This document shows, piece by piece, positions 18,025-25,903 of a stretch of DNA of 58,194 bases (its first letter is position 1; each line of letters starts with the position of its first letter). The stretch is from Eubacteriales bacterium. Its GTDB lineage: Bacteria; Bacillota; Clostridia; Lachnospirales; Lachnospiraceae. The stretch covers positions 1 to 58,194 of the forward strand of contig JAUNGC010000025.1 of NCBI GenBank assembly GCA_030524745.1, read 5' to 3'. The notes beneath the pieces were generated by a model. That model saw nothing but the letters and a program-made list of their open reading frames with translations. It had not been told where the DNA came from and ran no database searches. The translations under genes were made by a program, and so were the position numbers.

Positions 18025-18903
18025 TCATCCTTTTACCGCGCCGGCCGCAGCGCCGTCCGTAATCTGTTTCTGGAAAATCACAAACAGAATGGTCGGCGGG
18101 ATGATGGCAAACAGGCAGGCCCGCAGCACGCTTACCGCATCGGTGGGCGTATCCTTGAACGCGAACAGCTTAACCATAACCGTCTCATATCCGGAACCGT
18201 TCAGTACCAGATAAGGAAGCAGGAAGTCGGACCATGCGGCCGTCACCGCGAAGATCACCACAACCATAATGATAGGCCGGGACATCGGAAGCACAATCTT
18301 GGTGAATACCTTCAGAATGCCGCAGCCGTCCAGCCGGGCCGCTTCCATCAGTTCGCCGGGCAGACCTTCAAAGAATTCCTTAAAAAGCACGATATAAAAT
18401 GAATTCGCGCCGAATGCCAGCCATAAAGGCCAGAAAGTTTTGTTCATACCGAGGGAATTGACATTCTTAAACACCGCAATGATGTTCGTTGTAGCGGGAA
18501 TCAGCAGACTCCACATTACCAGGTTTGTGACGAATTTGTACCCTTTCGGTTTCAGAATTGCCAGCGCATAAGCCAGCAGGCCGTTGAAAATGACCGCCGC
18601 CACCACGCTGCCTGCAACGGAGTACAGGGAATTCCGATAAAACTTCATGAATTTCAACTGATCCCAGGTCTTTTTCAGCTTGGAAAAATCCAGTTCCGAC
18701 GGCAGAATCGACACCTGCGTATTAAATTCCTTAATATCCTTAAAGCTTGCCAAAAATACCCATACAACGGGAAACAGACAGGCAATGACAATCAGGAAAC
18801 AGATCACCATAATCGCAATCGCCAGAACTCTGACGGAGGTGGAATGCATATCATAGCCGCGGATTACACCGTCTTTTTTTTCATTATATTTATCAAAAAA
18901 CAT
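18025..18903 (-). CDS. CUT1 sugar ABC transporter permease (MalG/AraQ-like)
   Basis: A 292-residue protein with start ATG 18903 after AGGAGG. About six membrane helices are visible (VLAIAIMVICFLIVIACLF, then VVAAVIFNGLLAYALAIL and others). The EAA-type cytoplasmic loop is ELMEAARLDGCGILKVFTKIVLP (given in pieces: EAARLDGCG, then FTKIVLP), where the ATPase docks. It pairs with the permease 15 bases upstream. No ATP-binding gene lies in the operon, so a shared MsmX-type ATPase elsewhere in the genome is expected. It imports the oligosaccharide bound by the lipoprotein at 19959-21428. Confidence 0.92.
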   Translation of the reverse strand: MFFDKYNEKKDGVIRGYDMHSTSVRVLAIAIMVICFLIVIACLFPVVWVFLASFKDIKEFNTQVSILPSELDFSKLKKTWDQLKFMKFYRNSLYSVAGSVVAAVIFNGLLAYALAILKPKGYKFVTNLVMWSLLIPATTNIIAVFKNVNSLGMNKTFWPLWLAFGANSFYIVLFKEFFEGLPGELMEAARLDGCGILKVFTKIVLPMSRPIIMVVVIFAVTAAWSDFLLPYLVLNGSGYETVMVKLFAFKDTPTDAVSVLRACLFAIIPPTILFVIFQKQITDGAAAGAVKG

Positions 18904-18918
18904 ATCCCTTTCCTCCTA

Positions 18919-19800
18919 TCAGTCTTCTTTGGAAGCGGTAACCTTCATGTATATGCCGCTCAATACAATCAGGATCAGGGCAACCATGACGGAAAGCGCC
19001 GCGCCGCCTGCGAAGTCGAAGTCGCGGAACGCATAACGATACTGCAGCATCAGCAGAGAAATGCTGGCGTTGTTCGGTCCGCCGTTCTTTAACAGCATGG
19101 GCTCCTGCAGAATCTGGAACACGGAAATCACCTGCAGAATCAACAGCGTTTTTGCAAGACCAAACACGCTCGGCAGGGTGATGTGGCGAATTCTCTGCCA
19201 GATCGTCGCGCCGTCGATCGTGGCCGCTTCATAAAGATCAGGGCTGATATTACTGATATTTGCCATATAGATCAGGGCAGTGGAGCCTGCGCACTTCCAT
19301 GTCATCGTCACAATAATCAGCGGAATTGTCCAGTGCGTATTATTGAGCCACTGCAGGGGCTCGATGCCGATCTTGCCCAGCAAAATGTTCAGAACGCCGG
19401 TGGGACCGGGGGTGAAGAAATAGTTCCAGATCCAGATCGTTGCAATACTGGGCACGATATTGGGGAAATAAATTCCGGTGCGGAACAGTCCTTTAAAGTG
19501 CACCGTCTCCGAAATCAGAATGCCCAGGATGATCGGTACCAAAAAGCCGATGATTAAGGACCAGAACGTGTACGAAAATGTATTTTTAAACGCCGCGGAA
19601 AAATCCGGGTTTTTCAAAACCCTGGCGTAATTTGCGAGTCCAACAAAATCTTGCGTCTGATATCTCACTGTCGTGTACAAAGACAGTCTTATGTTCTCAA
19701 AAAACGGTTCCCAAATATAGAAAGCAAACAATACGAGCGTAGGGAGCATGACCAGCCATCCCATCAGATCCCTCTTTTTAAATTTGGTTTTTGTCTTCAT
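18919..19800 (-). CDS. CUT1 sugar ABC transporter permease (MalF/UgpA/LplB-like)
   Basis: The start is the ATG at 19800 (MKTKTKFKKRD), 9 bases after GGGAGG; a GTG at 19809 lies inside the ribosome site and is rejected. At 293 residues it has about six membrane helices and an EAA loop, YEAATIDGATIWQRIRHITLP (key part EAATIDGA), for coupling to an ATPase. Typical GW..MLPTLVLFAFYIWEPF entry helix. It is the second gene of the operon, after the binding protein and an intercistronic hairpin. Confidence 0.92.
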   Translation of the reverse strand: MKTKTKFKKRDLMGWLVMLPTLVLFAFYIWEPFFENIRLSLYTTVRYQTQDFVGLANYARVLKNPDFSAAFKNTFSYTFWSLIIGFLVPIILGILISETVHFKGLFRTGIYFPNIVPSIATIWIWNYFFTPGPTGVLNILLGKIGIEPLQWLNNTHWTIPLIIVTMTWKCAGSTALIYMANISNISPDLYEAATIDGATIWQRIRHITLPSVFGLAKTLLILQVISVFQILQEPMLLKNGGPNNASISLLMLQYRYAFRDFDFAGGAALSVMVALILIVLSGIYMKVTASKED

Positions 19801-19842
19801 TGCGGACACCTCCCTTTTGATTTTTTTCTTTGTAATCTTAAC

Positions 19843-19882
19843 ACTGCCTGCCGAAAGTCCCTTTCGGTTCCCGGCAGGCAGT
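19843..19882 (-). terminator. Intercistronic hairpin between binding protein and permease genes
   Basis: An 11-bp stem (ACTGCCTGCCG / CGGCAGGCAGT) encloses a smaller CCGAAA/TTTCGG hairpin, and no run of T follows on the minus strand. Such structures commonly protect the upstream binding-protein mRNA and lower permease expression. Confidence 0.65.
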
Positions 19883-19958
19883 CTTTGAAGTTTATTTCAT
19901 TTTACTTTACGTCGTCCGGTTCCGTTCCGGTTGTGAAACGAAAATCCTTTTGTCCGGT

Positions 19959-21428
19959 TTATTCGCCGTCCAGAAGCGCCTGATAGTTGTCGTTAGCGGT
20001 CTGCATCAGAGCAGCTACGTCAGCGTCTTTGTCAGTGATAACAGCCTGCAGAACCTTTGTCAGTTCAGCGTACATATCCTGCGTTAAGCCGGGCTCTTCC
20101 AGTCTCAGACCGTCAGAAGAGGTAGCGTCGAAGTAACTCTGGTACAGAGCGGTATCAACATTGCCGTACTCTTCGATGATCTTAGCTTCAGCATCCAGAA
20201 CATCCTGGTCTACCCAGCAAGGGAAACGAGGAATAACCGGAACGCCTTCTGCATTCTTGTTCTGCGCGTCAGCTTCCATACCAGCGATTGCATCGTCGGT
20301 TGCAACAGGAGCCTTGCCCATCAGTTCAAGGTAATCTAAAGCTGCATTGATTTCAGCGGATGTAGCGTCTTTGGAGAACATGTAAGGCGTGCCGCCGTAC
20401 AGAGAATACTGTCCGCCAGGGCCTGCAGGGATAGCGGTCATAGCCAGTTTGTCAACAGGCAGTCCGTTAACCTGTGTAGGCTGGTTAACTGCGTCGTTAG
20501 CTGCAATGTACATAGCTGCTGCGCCGGTGCCTAACTGTGTGAAGCCCGTGCCCCAGTCTTCGCTTGTAGGATCTGCTGTCAGCACATCATAATCCCATTT
20601 CAGAGATTTTACATATTCCATAGCCGCGATAGCTTCATCGGAAGCCAGGTTAGCCGTGAAGGTTCCGTCTTCGTTCTCTGTGCACAGAGTTGCGCCGAAT
20701 GCCCAGGCGATGTTGGAGAAGTGCCAGCCGCCTGCATTGTCCTTAGCCAGTAAGCAAAGGCCTGCTGCGCCGGTTGCATCCTTGATTGTCTTAGCGGTTT
20801 CAGCCAGTTCTTCCCATGTGGTAGGAGCGATCGGATAACCGTTCTCATCAACAAGGCCAGCTTCTTCAAACAGTTCTACGTTCAGCATCAGGCCAAGCGC
20901 ATAACCGTCACGCGGAATACCGTATACTCTGCCGTTCTCGTCGGAAAGCAGCGCTTTGATGGAAGGGTTCATGGAATCCAGCCAGCCGCGAGCGTCCAGT
21001 TCGTCTGTGATGTCAGCTACTGCGCCGTTGCGGATCAGCTTCTGAGGTTCTGTGAACCATGTTTCAAAAATGGTAGGTACGGTTCCTGCCTCAACCATCG
21101 GCATGAATGTATCTGTGGAATATTTGTAGTAAGCGGGCACGCATGTTACGTTAGGATCAATCTCCGCCATCTTTGCAACGAAGCCTTCGTGCATTTCGAT
21201 GTCTGCTGTCAGAGTATCCTCCGGCCAGATGCCGAGTGTAAGAGTGACAGGTTCGTCAGATGCTTCTTCAGCAGGAGCTGCCTCGTCTGTTGTTTCTGCG
21301 GGCGCCGCTTCTTCGGTAGCTGCCGCTGCGGGCGCTTCAGAAGCTGCGGGCGCTGCTGTGTTGCCGCATCCGGCAAGCATGGATGCCATAACTGCGGTAC
21401 ACACTGCAATACTTAATGCTTTTTTCAT
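19959..21428 (-). CDS. Sugar ABC transporter substrate-binding lipoprotein
   Basis: A 489-residue protein with start ATG 21428 after a GGGG site. Lipoprotein signal MKKALSIAVCTAVMASMLAGC has lipobox LAGC, giving a membrane-tethered protein. Residues about 23-60 are an Ala/Glu/Pro-rich linker, then a family-1 extracellular solute-binding fold (LTLGIWPEDTLTADI, WFTEPQKLIRNG, YGIPRDGYALGLMLN, GTGAAAMYIAAND). It is the first gene of the operon with two permeases and two GH65 phosphorylases, so the ligand is probably an alpha-gluco-oligosaccharide. Codon use differs slightly from its neighbours (many GCT/GCA), typical of highly expressed binding proteins. Two perfect operators precede it. Confidence 0.93.
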   Translation of the reverse strand: MKKALSIAVCTAVMASMLAGCGNTAAPAASEAPAAAATEEAAPAETTDEAAPAEEASDEPVTLTLGIWPEDTLTADIEMHEGFVAKMAEIDPNVTCVPAYYKYSTDTFMPMVEAGTVPTIFETWFTEPQKLIRNGAVADITDELDARGWLDSMNPSIKALLSDENGRVYGIPRDGYALGLMLNVELFEEAGLVDENGYPIAPTTWEELAETAKTIKDATGAAGLCLLAKDNAGGWHFSNIAWAFGATLCTENEDGTFTANLASDEAIAAMEYVKSLKWDYDVLTADPTSEDWGTGFTQLGTGAAAMYIAANDAVNQPTQVNGLPVDKLAMTAIPAGPGGQYSLYGGTPYMFSKDATSAEINAALDYLELMGKAPVATDDAIAGMEADAQNKNAEGVPVIPRFPCWVDQDVLDAEAKIIEEYGNVDTALYQSYFDATSSDGLRLEEPGLTQDMYAELTKVLQAVITDKDADVAALMQTANDNYQALLDGE

Positions 21429-21461
21429 AGTTTTTCCCCTTTCATGAATCTGGTTTTTAGA

Positions 21462-21473
21462 TTTAACGTTAAA
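21462..21473. promoter_or_regulatory. LacI-family operator, promoter-distal copy
   Basis: Perfect palindrome TTTAACGTTAAA, 34 bases upstream of the binding-protein ATG and 94 bases centre to centre from the second copy, a distance suited to looping by a tetramer. Confidence 0.8.
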
Positions 21474-21555
21474 CTTATTAAACGCAATGCTCCGGTTTTC
21501 TTGGTTTTACTTTAAACGTCACATTTTTTTGAAGTTATTTATGTTTTTTTGTAGG

Positions 21556-21567
21556 TTTAACGTTAAA
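21556..21567. promoter_or_regulatory. LacI-family operator at the transcription start
   Basis: Perfect palindrome TTTAACGTTAAA immediately downstream of the -10 box at 21571-21576, a position that blocks initiation. Confidence 0.85.
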
Positions 21568-21570
21568 TTA

Positions 21571-21599
21571 ATATTATCACCCAAAACGTAATAAGTCAA
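21571..21599 (-). promoter_or_regulatory. Sigma-A promoter of the transporter/GH65 operon
   Basis: On the minus strand TTGACT and TAATAT are spaced by 17 bases, followed at once by the operator at 21556-21567. This lies in the 412-base gap 21429-21840, which holds two operators, this promoter, an AT-rich inverted repeat and the terminator of the neighbouring operon. Confidence 0.85.
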
Positions 21600-21617
21600 T
21601 GCATCCACAAAAATAAA

Positions 21618-21651
21618 AATTGACAAAAATAATTTATAATTTTTGTCAATT
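21618..21651. repeat. AT-rich 13-bp perfect inverted repeat upstream of the operon promoter
   Basis: AATTGACAAAAAT and its exact complement are separated by 8 bases, some 20-50 bases upstream of the -35 box. It could be an activator site (for example for the LuxR-type regulator at 4036-6435), or a bidirectional AT-rich terminator. The sequence does not decide. Confidence 0.6.
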
Positions 21652-21753
21652 TGTCACGAAAGAAAATTTTGTTTTTTGCCTGCTAACCATATATTGTATC
21701 CGGGAAAACCGCCCTCTACAATTCAATATCTTCAGACCGCGGTTCCGGCCAGT

Positions 21754-21790
21754 ACGGTCTGAAAGCGGGTAAAACATGCTTTCAGACCGT
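21754..21790 (-). terminator. Hairpin downstream of the isomerase operon
   Basis: A perfect 13-bp stem (ACGGTCTGAAAGC / GCTTTCAGACCGT) with an 11-base loop, about 50 bases past the stop at 21841. No U-tract follows, so termination efficiency is uncertain. A further AGACCGCGG element close by repeats part of the stem. Confidence 0.6.
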
Positions 21791-21840
21791 CTCCCATACC
21801 CGGCCTTTAACGCCGGCGGCGCGTCGCCGTCCCCGAAATT

Positions 21841-23325
21841 TTAAGCGAAAGGATTCTCCGTGGGATATCTCATCCCCTTTGGCTGGTTGAAGTTAATATC
21901 TTCCGTCGGAACGCCGATATACTTGAATACTTCATACAGAGCCTTCCCGTAATGGCCGAATGCGACCGCTCCGTGATGAGGATAGTTCTTTTCAATGAGC
22001 ACATGTCTGTAAAAACGTCCCATTTCCGGTATTGCGAATACGCCGATGCCTCCGAAGGATCTGGTCGCCACCGGAAGCACCTCTCCGTGCGCGATATAAG
22101 CGCGCAGCTTGCAGTCTGCCGTGGACTGCAGGCGGTAAAAGGTGATGTTGCCGGGAACGATGTCGCCTTCCAGCGTGCCGTTCGTCACTTCCACGGGAAG
22201 AGACCTCGCCATAATCATCTGATTCTTCATGCTGCAGAACGCGAGTTTCTTAGAGCAGGTATTGCCGCAATGGAAGCCCATAAAGGTATCCTTGTGCGTA
22301 TAATCAAATTTGCCCCGGATGGATTCCTCATACATATCATCCGGCACGCTGTTATTGATATCCAGCAGCGTAACGACATCGTCGCTCACCGCAGCGCCGA
22401 TGAACTCGCTTAAGCATCCGTAAATATCCACTTCACAGGAAACCGGAATGCCCATGCCGGTAAGGCGGCTGTTCACATAGCAGGGAACGAAACCGAACTG
22501 CGTCTGGAAAGCAGGCCAGCATTTGCCCGCAATGGCAACGTACTCCCGATATCCTTTATGCGCTTCCACCCAATCCAGCAGCGTCAGTTCATACTGCGCC
22601 AGCTTGTTTAATATCTCCGGCTTCTGATTGCCCGCGCCGAGTTCCTCTTCCATTTCCTTCACTTTCGCAGGAATTCTTTCGTCTCCCTCATGCTTATTAA
22701 ACGCTTCAAACAGGTCCAGTTCGGAATTTTCCTCAATTTCAACGCCAAGGTTATAAAGCTGTTTGATCGGCGCGTTGCATGCCAGGAAGTTGAGCGGTCT
22801 GGGACCGAAGCTGATGATCTTCAGACTCTTAAGCCCGATGATTGCCCGCGCGATCGGAACAAATTCCGCAATCATATCCGCGCACTCCTGCGCAGTTCCC
22901 ACCGGATACTCGGGAATATAGGCCTTTGTATTGCGAAGCTTTAAGTTATAGCTGGCATTGAGCATGCCGCAGTAAGCGTCGCCGCGGCCGCCGACCAGAT
23001 CGTTCTGCGTTTCTTCCGCCGCCGCGATAAACATGACCGGTCCGTCAAAATGCTTCGCCAGAAGCGTTTCTGCGATTTCAGGGCCAAAATTGCCCAGGTA
23101 TACGCATAGTGCGTTACAGCCGGCCTGCCTGACGTCTTCCAGCGCCTGCACCATATGGATCTCGCTCTCCACGATACAGATCGGACATTCATAAATATCC
23201 TCCGCATCATATTTTGCCCGATAAGCTTCTGTCAGGGCTTTTCTTCTGTTAACGGACAGCGTTTCCGGGAAACAGTCGCGGCTTACCGCAACGATTCCGA
23301 TTTTCACTTTCGGCAGATTGTTCAT
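21841..23325 (-). CDS. L-fucose/L-arabinose isomerase-family sugar isomerase
   Basis: The start is the ATG at 23325 (MNNLPKVKIG) with AAGGAGAG upstream; the open frame continues upstream to 23517 but without a start signal. The product has 494 residues. It shows an isomerase-type N-terminal alpha/beta domain (VAVSRDCFPETL, CVYLGNFGPEIAE, MFIAAAEE) and the L-fucose isomerase C-terminal domain (GFVPCYVNSRLTGMG, CEVDIYGCLSEF, DTFMGFHCGNTCS, FGHYGKALYEVFKYIG), with Glu, Asp and His available for metal binding. It should interconvert an aldose and a ketose in the cytosol. It is the last of three genes after a xylulokinase-family kinase and a DUF4867 protein, suggesting a pentose or deoxyhexose route to a ketose phosphate. 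The exact sugar is not determined. Confidence 0.85.
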   Translation of the reverse strand: MNNLPKVKIGIVAVSRDCFPETLSVNRRKALTEAYRAKYDAEDIYECPICIVESEIHMVQALEDVRQAGCNALCVYLGNFGPEIAETLLAKHFDGPVMFIAAAEETQNDLVGGRGDAYCGMLNASYNLKLRNTKAYIPEYPVGTAQECADMIAEFVPIARAIIGLKSLKIISFGPRPLNFLACNAPIKQLYNLGVEIEENSELDLFEAFNKHEGDERIPAKVKEMEEELGAGNQKPEILNKLAQYELTLLDWVEAHKGYREYVAIAGKCWPAFQTQFGFVPCYVNSRLTGMGIPVSCEVDIYGCLSEFIGAAVSDDVVTLLDINNSVPDDMYEESIRGKFDYTHKDTFMGFHCGNTCSKKLAFCSMKNQMIMARSLPVEVTNGTLEGDIVPGNITFYRLQSTADCKLRAYIAHGEVLPVATRSFGGIGVFAIPEMGRFYRHVLIEKNYPHHGAVAFGHYGKALYEVFKYIGVPTEDINFNQPKGMRYPTENPFA

Positions 23326-23435
23326 GATTGTTCTCTCCTTCTTTATTGTATTCCTTTGAATCGCTATTATTTCCATTCGCTGTTCATCCCCCGGTATACA
23401 AGGGGACACTCGCCCCGAACCGTGAGATTTGCCAT

Positions 23436-24053
23436 TTAGCGTAAACTGAGATTCTCTCCTGTGAGTCCCATAGGACTCCCCTGCGGCAGTCCACCCTCCG
23501 GATGCCCCAACAGCCATTTATTCTTCGCGGTCAGATGACCGTCTTCTCCGCCCCGGTGCGCAGCATCCAGCGGCAGATTCGTATCCTTAGGCAATACGAT
23601 CACACAGCGGAAGCCTTTTTCTTCGATATGACAGGGCGCATAATGCAATGTGGTCGCATACAGTTCCACGGCCGTGCCGGCCGGAATGCGGAACGTCTCC
23701 ACCTTTGCGGTGTCATAGGTAAAATCTTCCGTAATATCCTGCTGGCATCCCAGCATAACCGCCAGATCGTTCACTGCAATGTCAATTTCGGAACTTCGGT
23801 GATATTCCAGCGCATTCAGCTTCACATTGTGGCCGTTGCAATATCCCACCTGAATGGGCAGTTCGCCATAGGTCTTCACCCTGAGTTCTTCAAACGCCGG
23901 CACCGCTTCCAGGATATCCACGGAAGGTTCATACACCACATCCTCCGGCACCGGTGTCTCCTCCATCTTTGCAAGCAGTTCGGAAAAATCAATGCCGCTG
24001 ACAATCCTGCCATACTTTTGAAAAGCGGGGTCAGTCACTTCCAGAATTTTCAT
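23436..24053 (-). CDS. DUF4867-family protein (cupin-like, sugar-metabolism associated)
   Basis: A 205-residue soluble protein with start ATG 24053. I recognise it as DUF4867-like from its length, its cupin-like beta pattern (YHRSSEIDIAVNDLAVMLG, FRIPAGTAVELYATTLHYAPCHI, GFRCVIVLPKDTNLPL) and its place between a sugar kinase and a sugar isomerase. His and Glu residues in HYAPCHIEE could bind a metal. It may be a sugar-phosphate isomerase, epimerase or lyase acting in the same pathway. No function is established by the sequence, and family assignment is from recall. Confidence 0.75.
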   Translation of the reverse strand: MKILEVTDPAFQKYGRIVSGIDFSELLAKMEETPVPEDVVYEPSVDILEAVPAFEELRVKTYGELPIQVGYCNGHNVKLNALEYHRSSEIDIAVNDLAVMLGCQQDITEDFTYDTAKVETFRIPAGTAVELYATTLHYAPCHIEEKGFRCVIVLPKDTNLPLDAAHRGGEDGHLTAKNKWLLGHPEGGLPQGSPMGLTGENLSLR

Positions 24054-24110
24054 GTTCTTTATCCTCCTTTTCCTGATAACAGCTAAAAGCCCGCAAAGCG
24101 TGATCTTCTG

Positions 24111-25580
24111 TCATTTTATGTTCGGAAACAGTTTCTTCACAGCCGGATAAATCTGCTGAAACTGCCGGTAACGCGCTTCATACTTCGCGGCCAGTTCGGG
24201 TTCCGGCTCCACCGTATCCACCACTTTCACCAGTTTTTTGGCCGCCTCTTCCACGGTTGCGTACTCGCCGCACGCCACAGCCGCCAGCATCGCGCCGCCA
24301 TATCCCGGCCCTTCTTCGCTCTCTATCACGTCCACCTTTACGTTCATCACATTGGCAATGATCTTCTTCCACAGCGGGCTTTTGGCACCGCCGCCGCAAA
24401 TCTTCGTTCTTTCTATGGAAATGCCCAGCGACCTGGCAACCTCGAACGAATCCCGCAGCGCAAAGGCAACGCCCTCCAGCACGGCCTGCGTCATGTCGGC
24501 TCTCGTGGTGTCCATGGTCATGCCGATGAAGGCGCCTCTCGCATCCGGATCGTTATGCGGGGAACGTTCTCCCATCAGATAAGGAAGGAAATACACATGG
24601 TTTTCACCCAGTTTTGTGATCGTTTCCTGTTCCTTCGCGTAGTCCTTCGTGCCGATAATATCTTCCATCCACCACTTATTGCAGGAAGCGGCGGAAAGCA
24701 TACAGCCCATCAGATGATAATGGCCGTCGGCATGCGCAAAGGCATGCAGCGCGTTGTTTTTGTCCACGCCGAACTTTTCAGACGATATAAAAATCGTACC
24801 GCTCGTTCCCAGCGAAATATTGCACATGCCCTCGCCCACGGTTCCGGTTCCCACCGCGGCAGCCGCATTGTCCCCGGCCCCCGCCGCCACCTTCACATGA
24901 TCGGAAAGCCCCAGTTCTTCTGCCGCTTCGGGGCGCACAACGCCGACCGTCTCATAGCTTTCAAAGATCGCCGCAAGCTGCTCTTCCTTCACGCCGCAGA
25001 TTTCGCACATTTCTTTCGACCAGCAGCGGTTCTTCACGTCAAACAGCAGCATGCCGGACGCATCGGAGACGTCCGTGCAATGCACGCCGGTCATCTTATA
25101 GGCCAAATAGTCCTTAGGCAGCATGATTTTGGCAATTCTCTTAAAGTTTTCCGGCTCATTTTTCTTCACCCACAAAAGCTTGGGCGCCGTAAATCCGGTA
25201 AATGAGATATTCGCCGTATAAGCGGACAGCGTTTCTTTCCCTATCGCCTGATTGAGATAATCATTCTCTTCCGAAGTTCTTCCGTCGTTCCACAGAATCG
25301 CCGGCCGGATCACGCGGTCCTCGCTGTCCAGAATCACCAGACCGTGCATCTGTCCCCCGAAGCTGATGCCCGCCACCCGGCCTGCGTCAAATCCCGTCAG
25401 CAGTTCTTTCATGCCTGCAATTGTCTGCGAATACCAGTCTTCAGGATTCTGCTCGGACCAGCCGGGATTGGGAAAGTACAAAGGGTACTCTTTGGATACC
25501 ACATTGGCAATTGTCCCGTCCGCCTCCATCAAAAGAAGCTTCACCGCCGATGTGCCCAGATCAATACCGATATAATACAT
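24111..25580 (-). CDS. xylB: Xylulokinase-family carbohydrate kinase (FGGY)
   Basis: A 489-residue protein with start ATG 25580. Two FGGY domains: N-terminal IGIDLGTSAVKLLLME (residues 4-19), GISFGGQMHGLVILD and ILWNDGRT; C-terminal GAGDNAAAAVGTGTV, NISLGTSGTIFIS and KICGGGAKSPLWKKI (nucleotide site). MHGLVILD with WNDGR is typical for XylB, which phosphorylates D-xylulose to D-xylulose-5-phosphate; related ketoses cannot be excluded because the partner isomerase is of fucose/arabinose type, not xylA. First gene of a three-gene operon, divergent from the regulator at 25904. The promoter lies at 25689-25717. Confidence 0.85.
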   Translation of the reverse strand: MYYIGIDLGTSAVKLLLMEADGTIANVVSKEYPLYFPNPGWSEQNPEDWYSQTIAGMKELLTGFDAGRVAGISFGGQMHGLVILDSEDRVIRPAILWNDGRTSEENDYLNQAIGKETLSAYTANISFTGFTAPKLLWVKKNEPENFKRIAKIMLPKDYLAYKMTGVHCTDVSDASGMLLFDVKNRCWSKEMCEICGVKEEQLAAIFESYETVGVVRPEAAEELGLSDHVKVAAGAGDNAAAAVGTGTVGEGMCNISLGTSGTIFISSEKFGVDKNNALHAFAHADGHYHLMGCMLSAASCNKWWMEDIIGTKDYAKEQETITKLGENHVYFLPYLMGERSPHNDPDARGAFIGMTMDTTRADMTQAVLEGVAFALRDSFEVARSLGISIERTKICGGGAKSPLWKKIIANVMNVKVDVIESEEGPGYGGAMLAAVACGEYATVEEAAKKLVKVVDTVEPEPELAAKYEARYRQFQQIYPAVKKLFPNIK

Positions 25581-25632
25581 ATCAGTCTCCTTTCCGTCCG
25601 CTCTAAAGCTTACGATGAAATATCACATGTAC

Positions 25633-25644
25633 GTGCACGTGCAC
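25633..25644. promoter_or_regulatory. Operator copy 1 of the xylB regulator
   Basis: GTGCACGTGCAC, a perfect 12-bp palindrome, 53 bases upstream of the kinase ATG and downstream of its promoter. An identical copy lies at 25806-25817. Confidence 0.8.
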
Positions 25645-25688
25645 GGAAATGTCCGCAAAAACATTCGCGCAGACACGTCTTTGTTTTC

Positions 25689-25717
25689 ATCATAAGCGCT
25701 TTGAAATTGAAAATCAA
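25689..25717 (-). promoter_or_regulatory. Promoter of the xylB operon
   Basis: On the minus strand TTGATT and TATGAT are 17 bases apart. The spacer contains AAGCGCTT, a possible catabolite-repression core. It lies within the 323-base gap 25581-25903, which is filled by two operators and two divergent promoters. Confidence 0.75.
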
Positions 25718-25805
25718 GAATTGTTTTTATTTTCGGAACTTTCACCAATTTCACGGATTTTTTTGTTATTTTGCGGCTCCTGTTTTGTGCAGATTCCCAT
25801 TTTTC

Positions 25806-25817
25806 GTGCACGTGCAC
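25806..25817. promoter_or_regulatory. Operator copy 2 of the xylB regulator
   Basis: GTGCACGTGCAC, identical to the copy at 25633-25644, 173 bases centre to centre, about 20 bases upstream of the regulator's -35 box. Confidence 0.8.
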
Positions 25818-25837
25818 ATTTCTCTCGTTTCCCTTCA

Positions 25838-25866
25838 TTGACTTGCAAATTCTGCTATGCTAAAGT
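25838..25866 (+). promoter_or_regulatory. Promoter of the LacI-type regulator gene
   Basis: TTGACT and TAAAGT are separated by 17 bases and lie about 38 bases upstream of the ATG at 25904. Confidence 0.75.
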
Positions 25867-25903
25867 AAAAAAAAAGAGCAGCAGCAAAAGACAGGAGACC
25901 GAC

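Noticed and set aside
23326-23517. N-terminal extension of the sugar isomerase
   Set aside because: The extra residues are low-complexity and a strong AAGGAGAG lies before ATG 23325.
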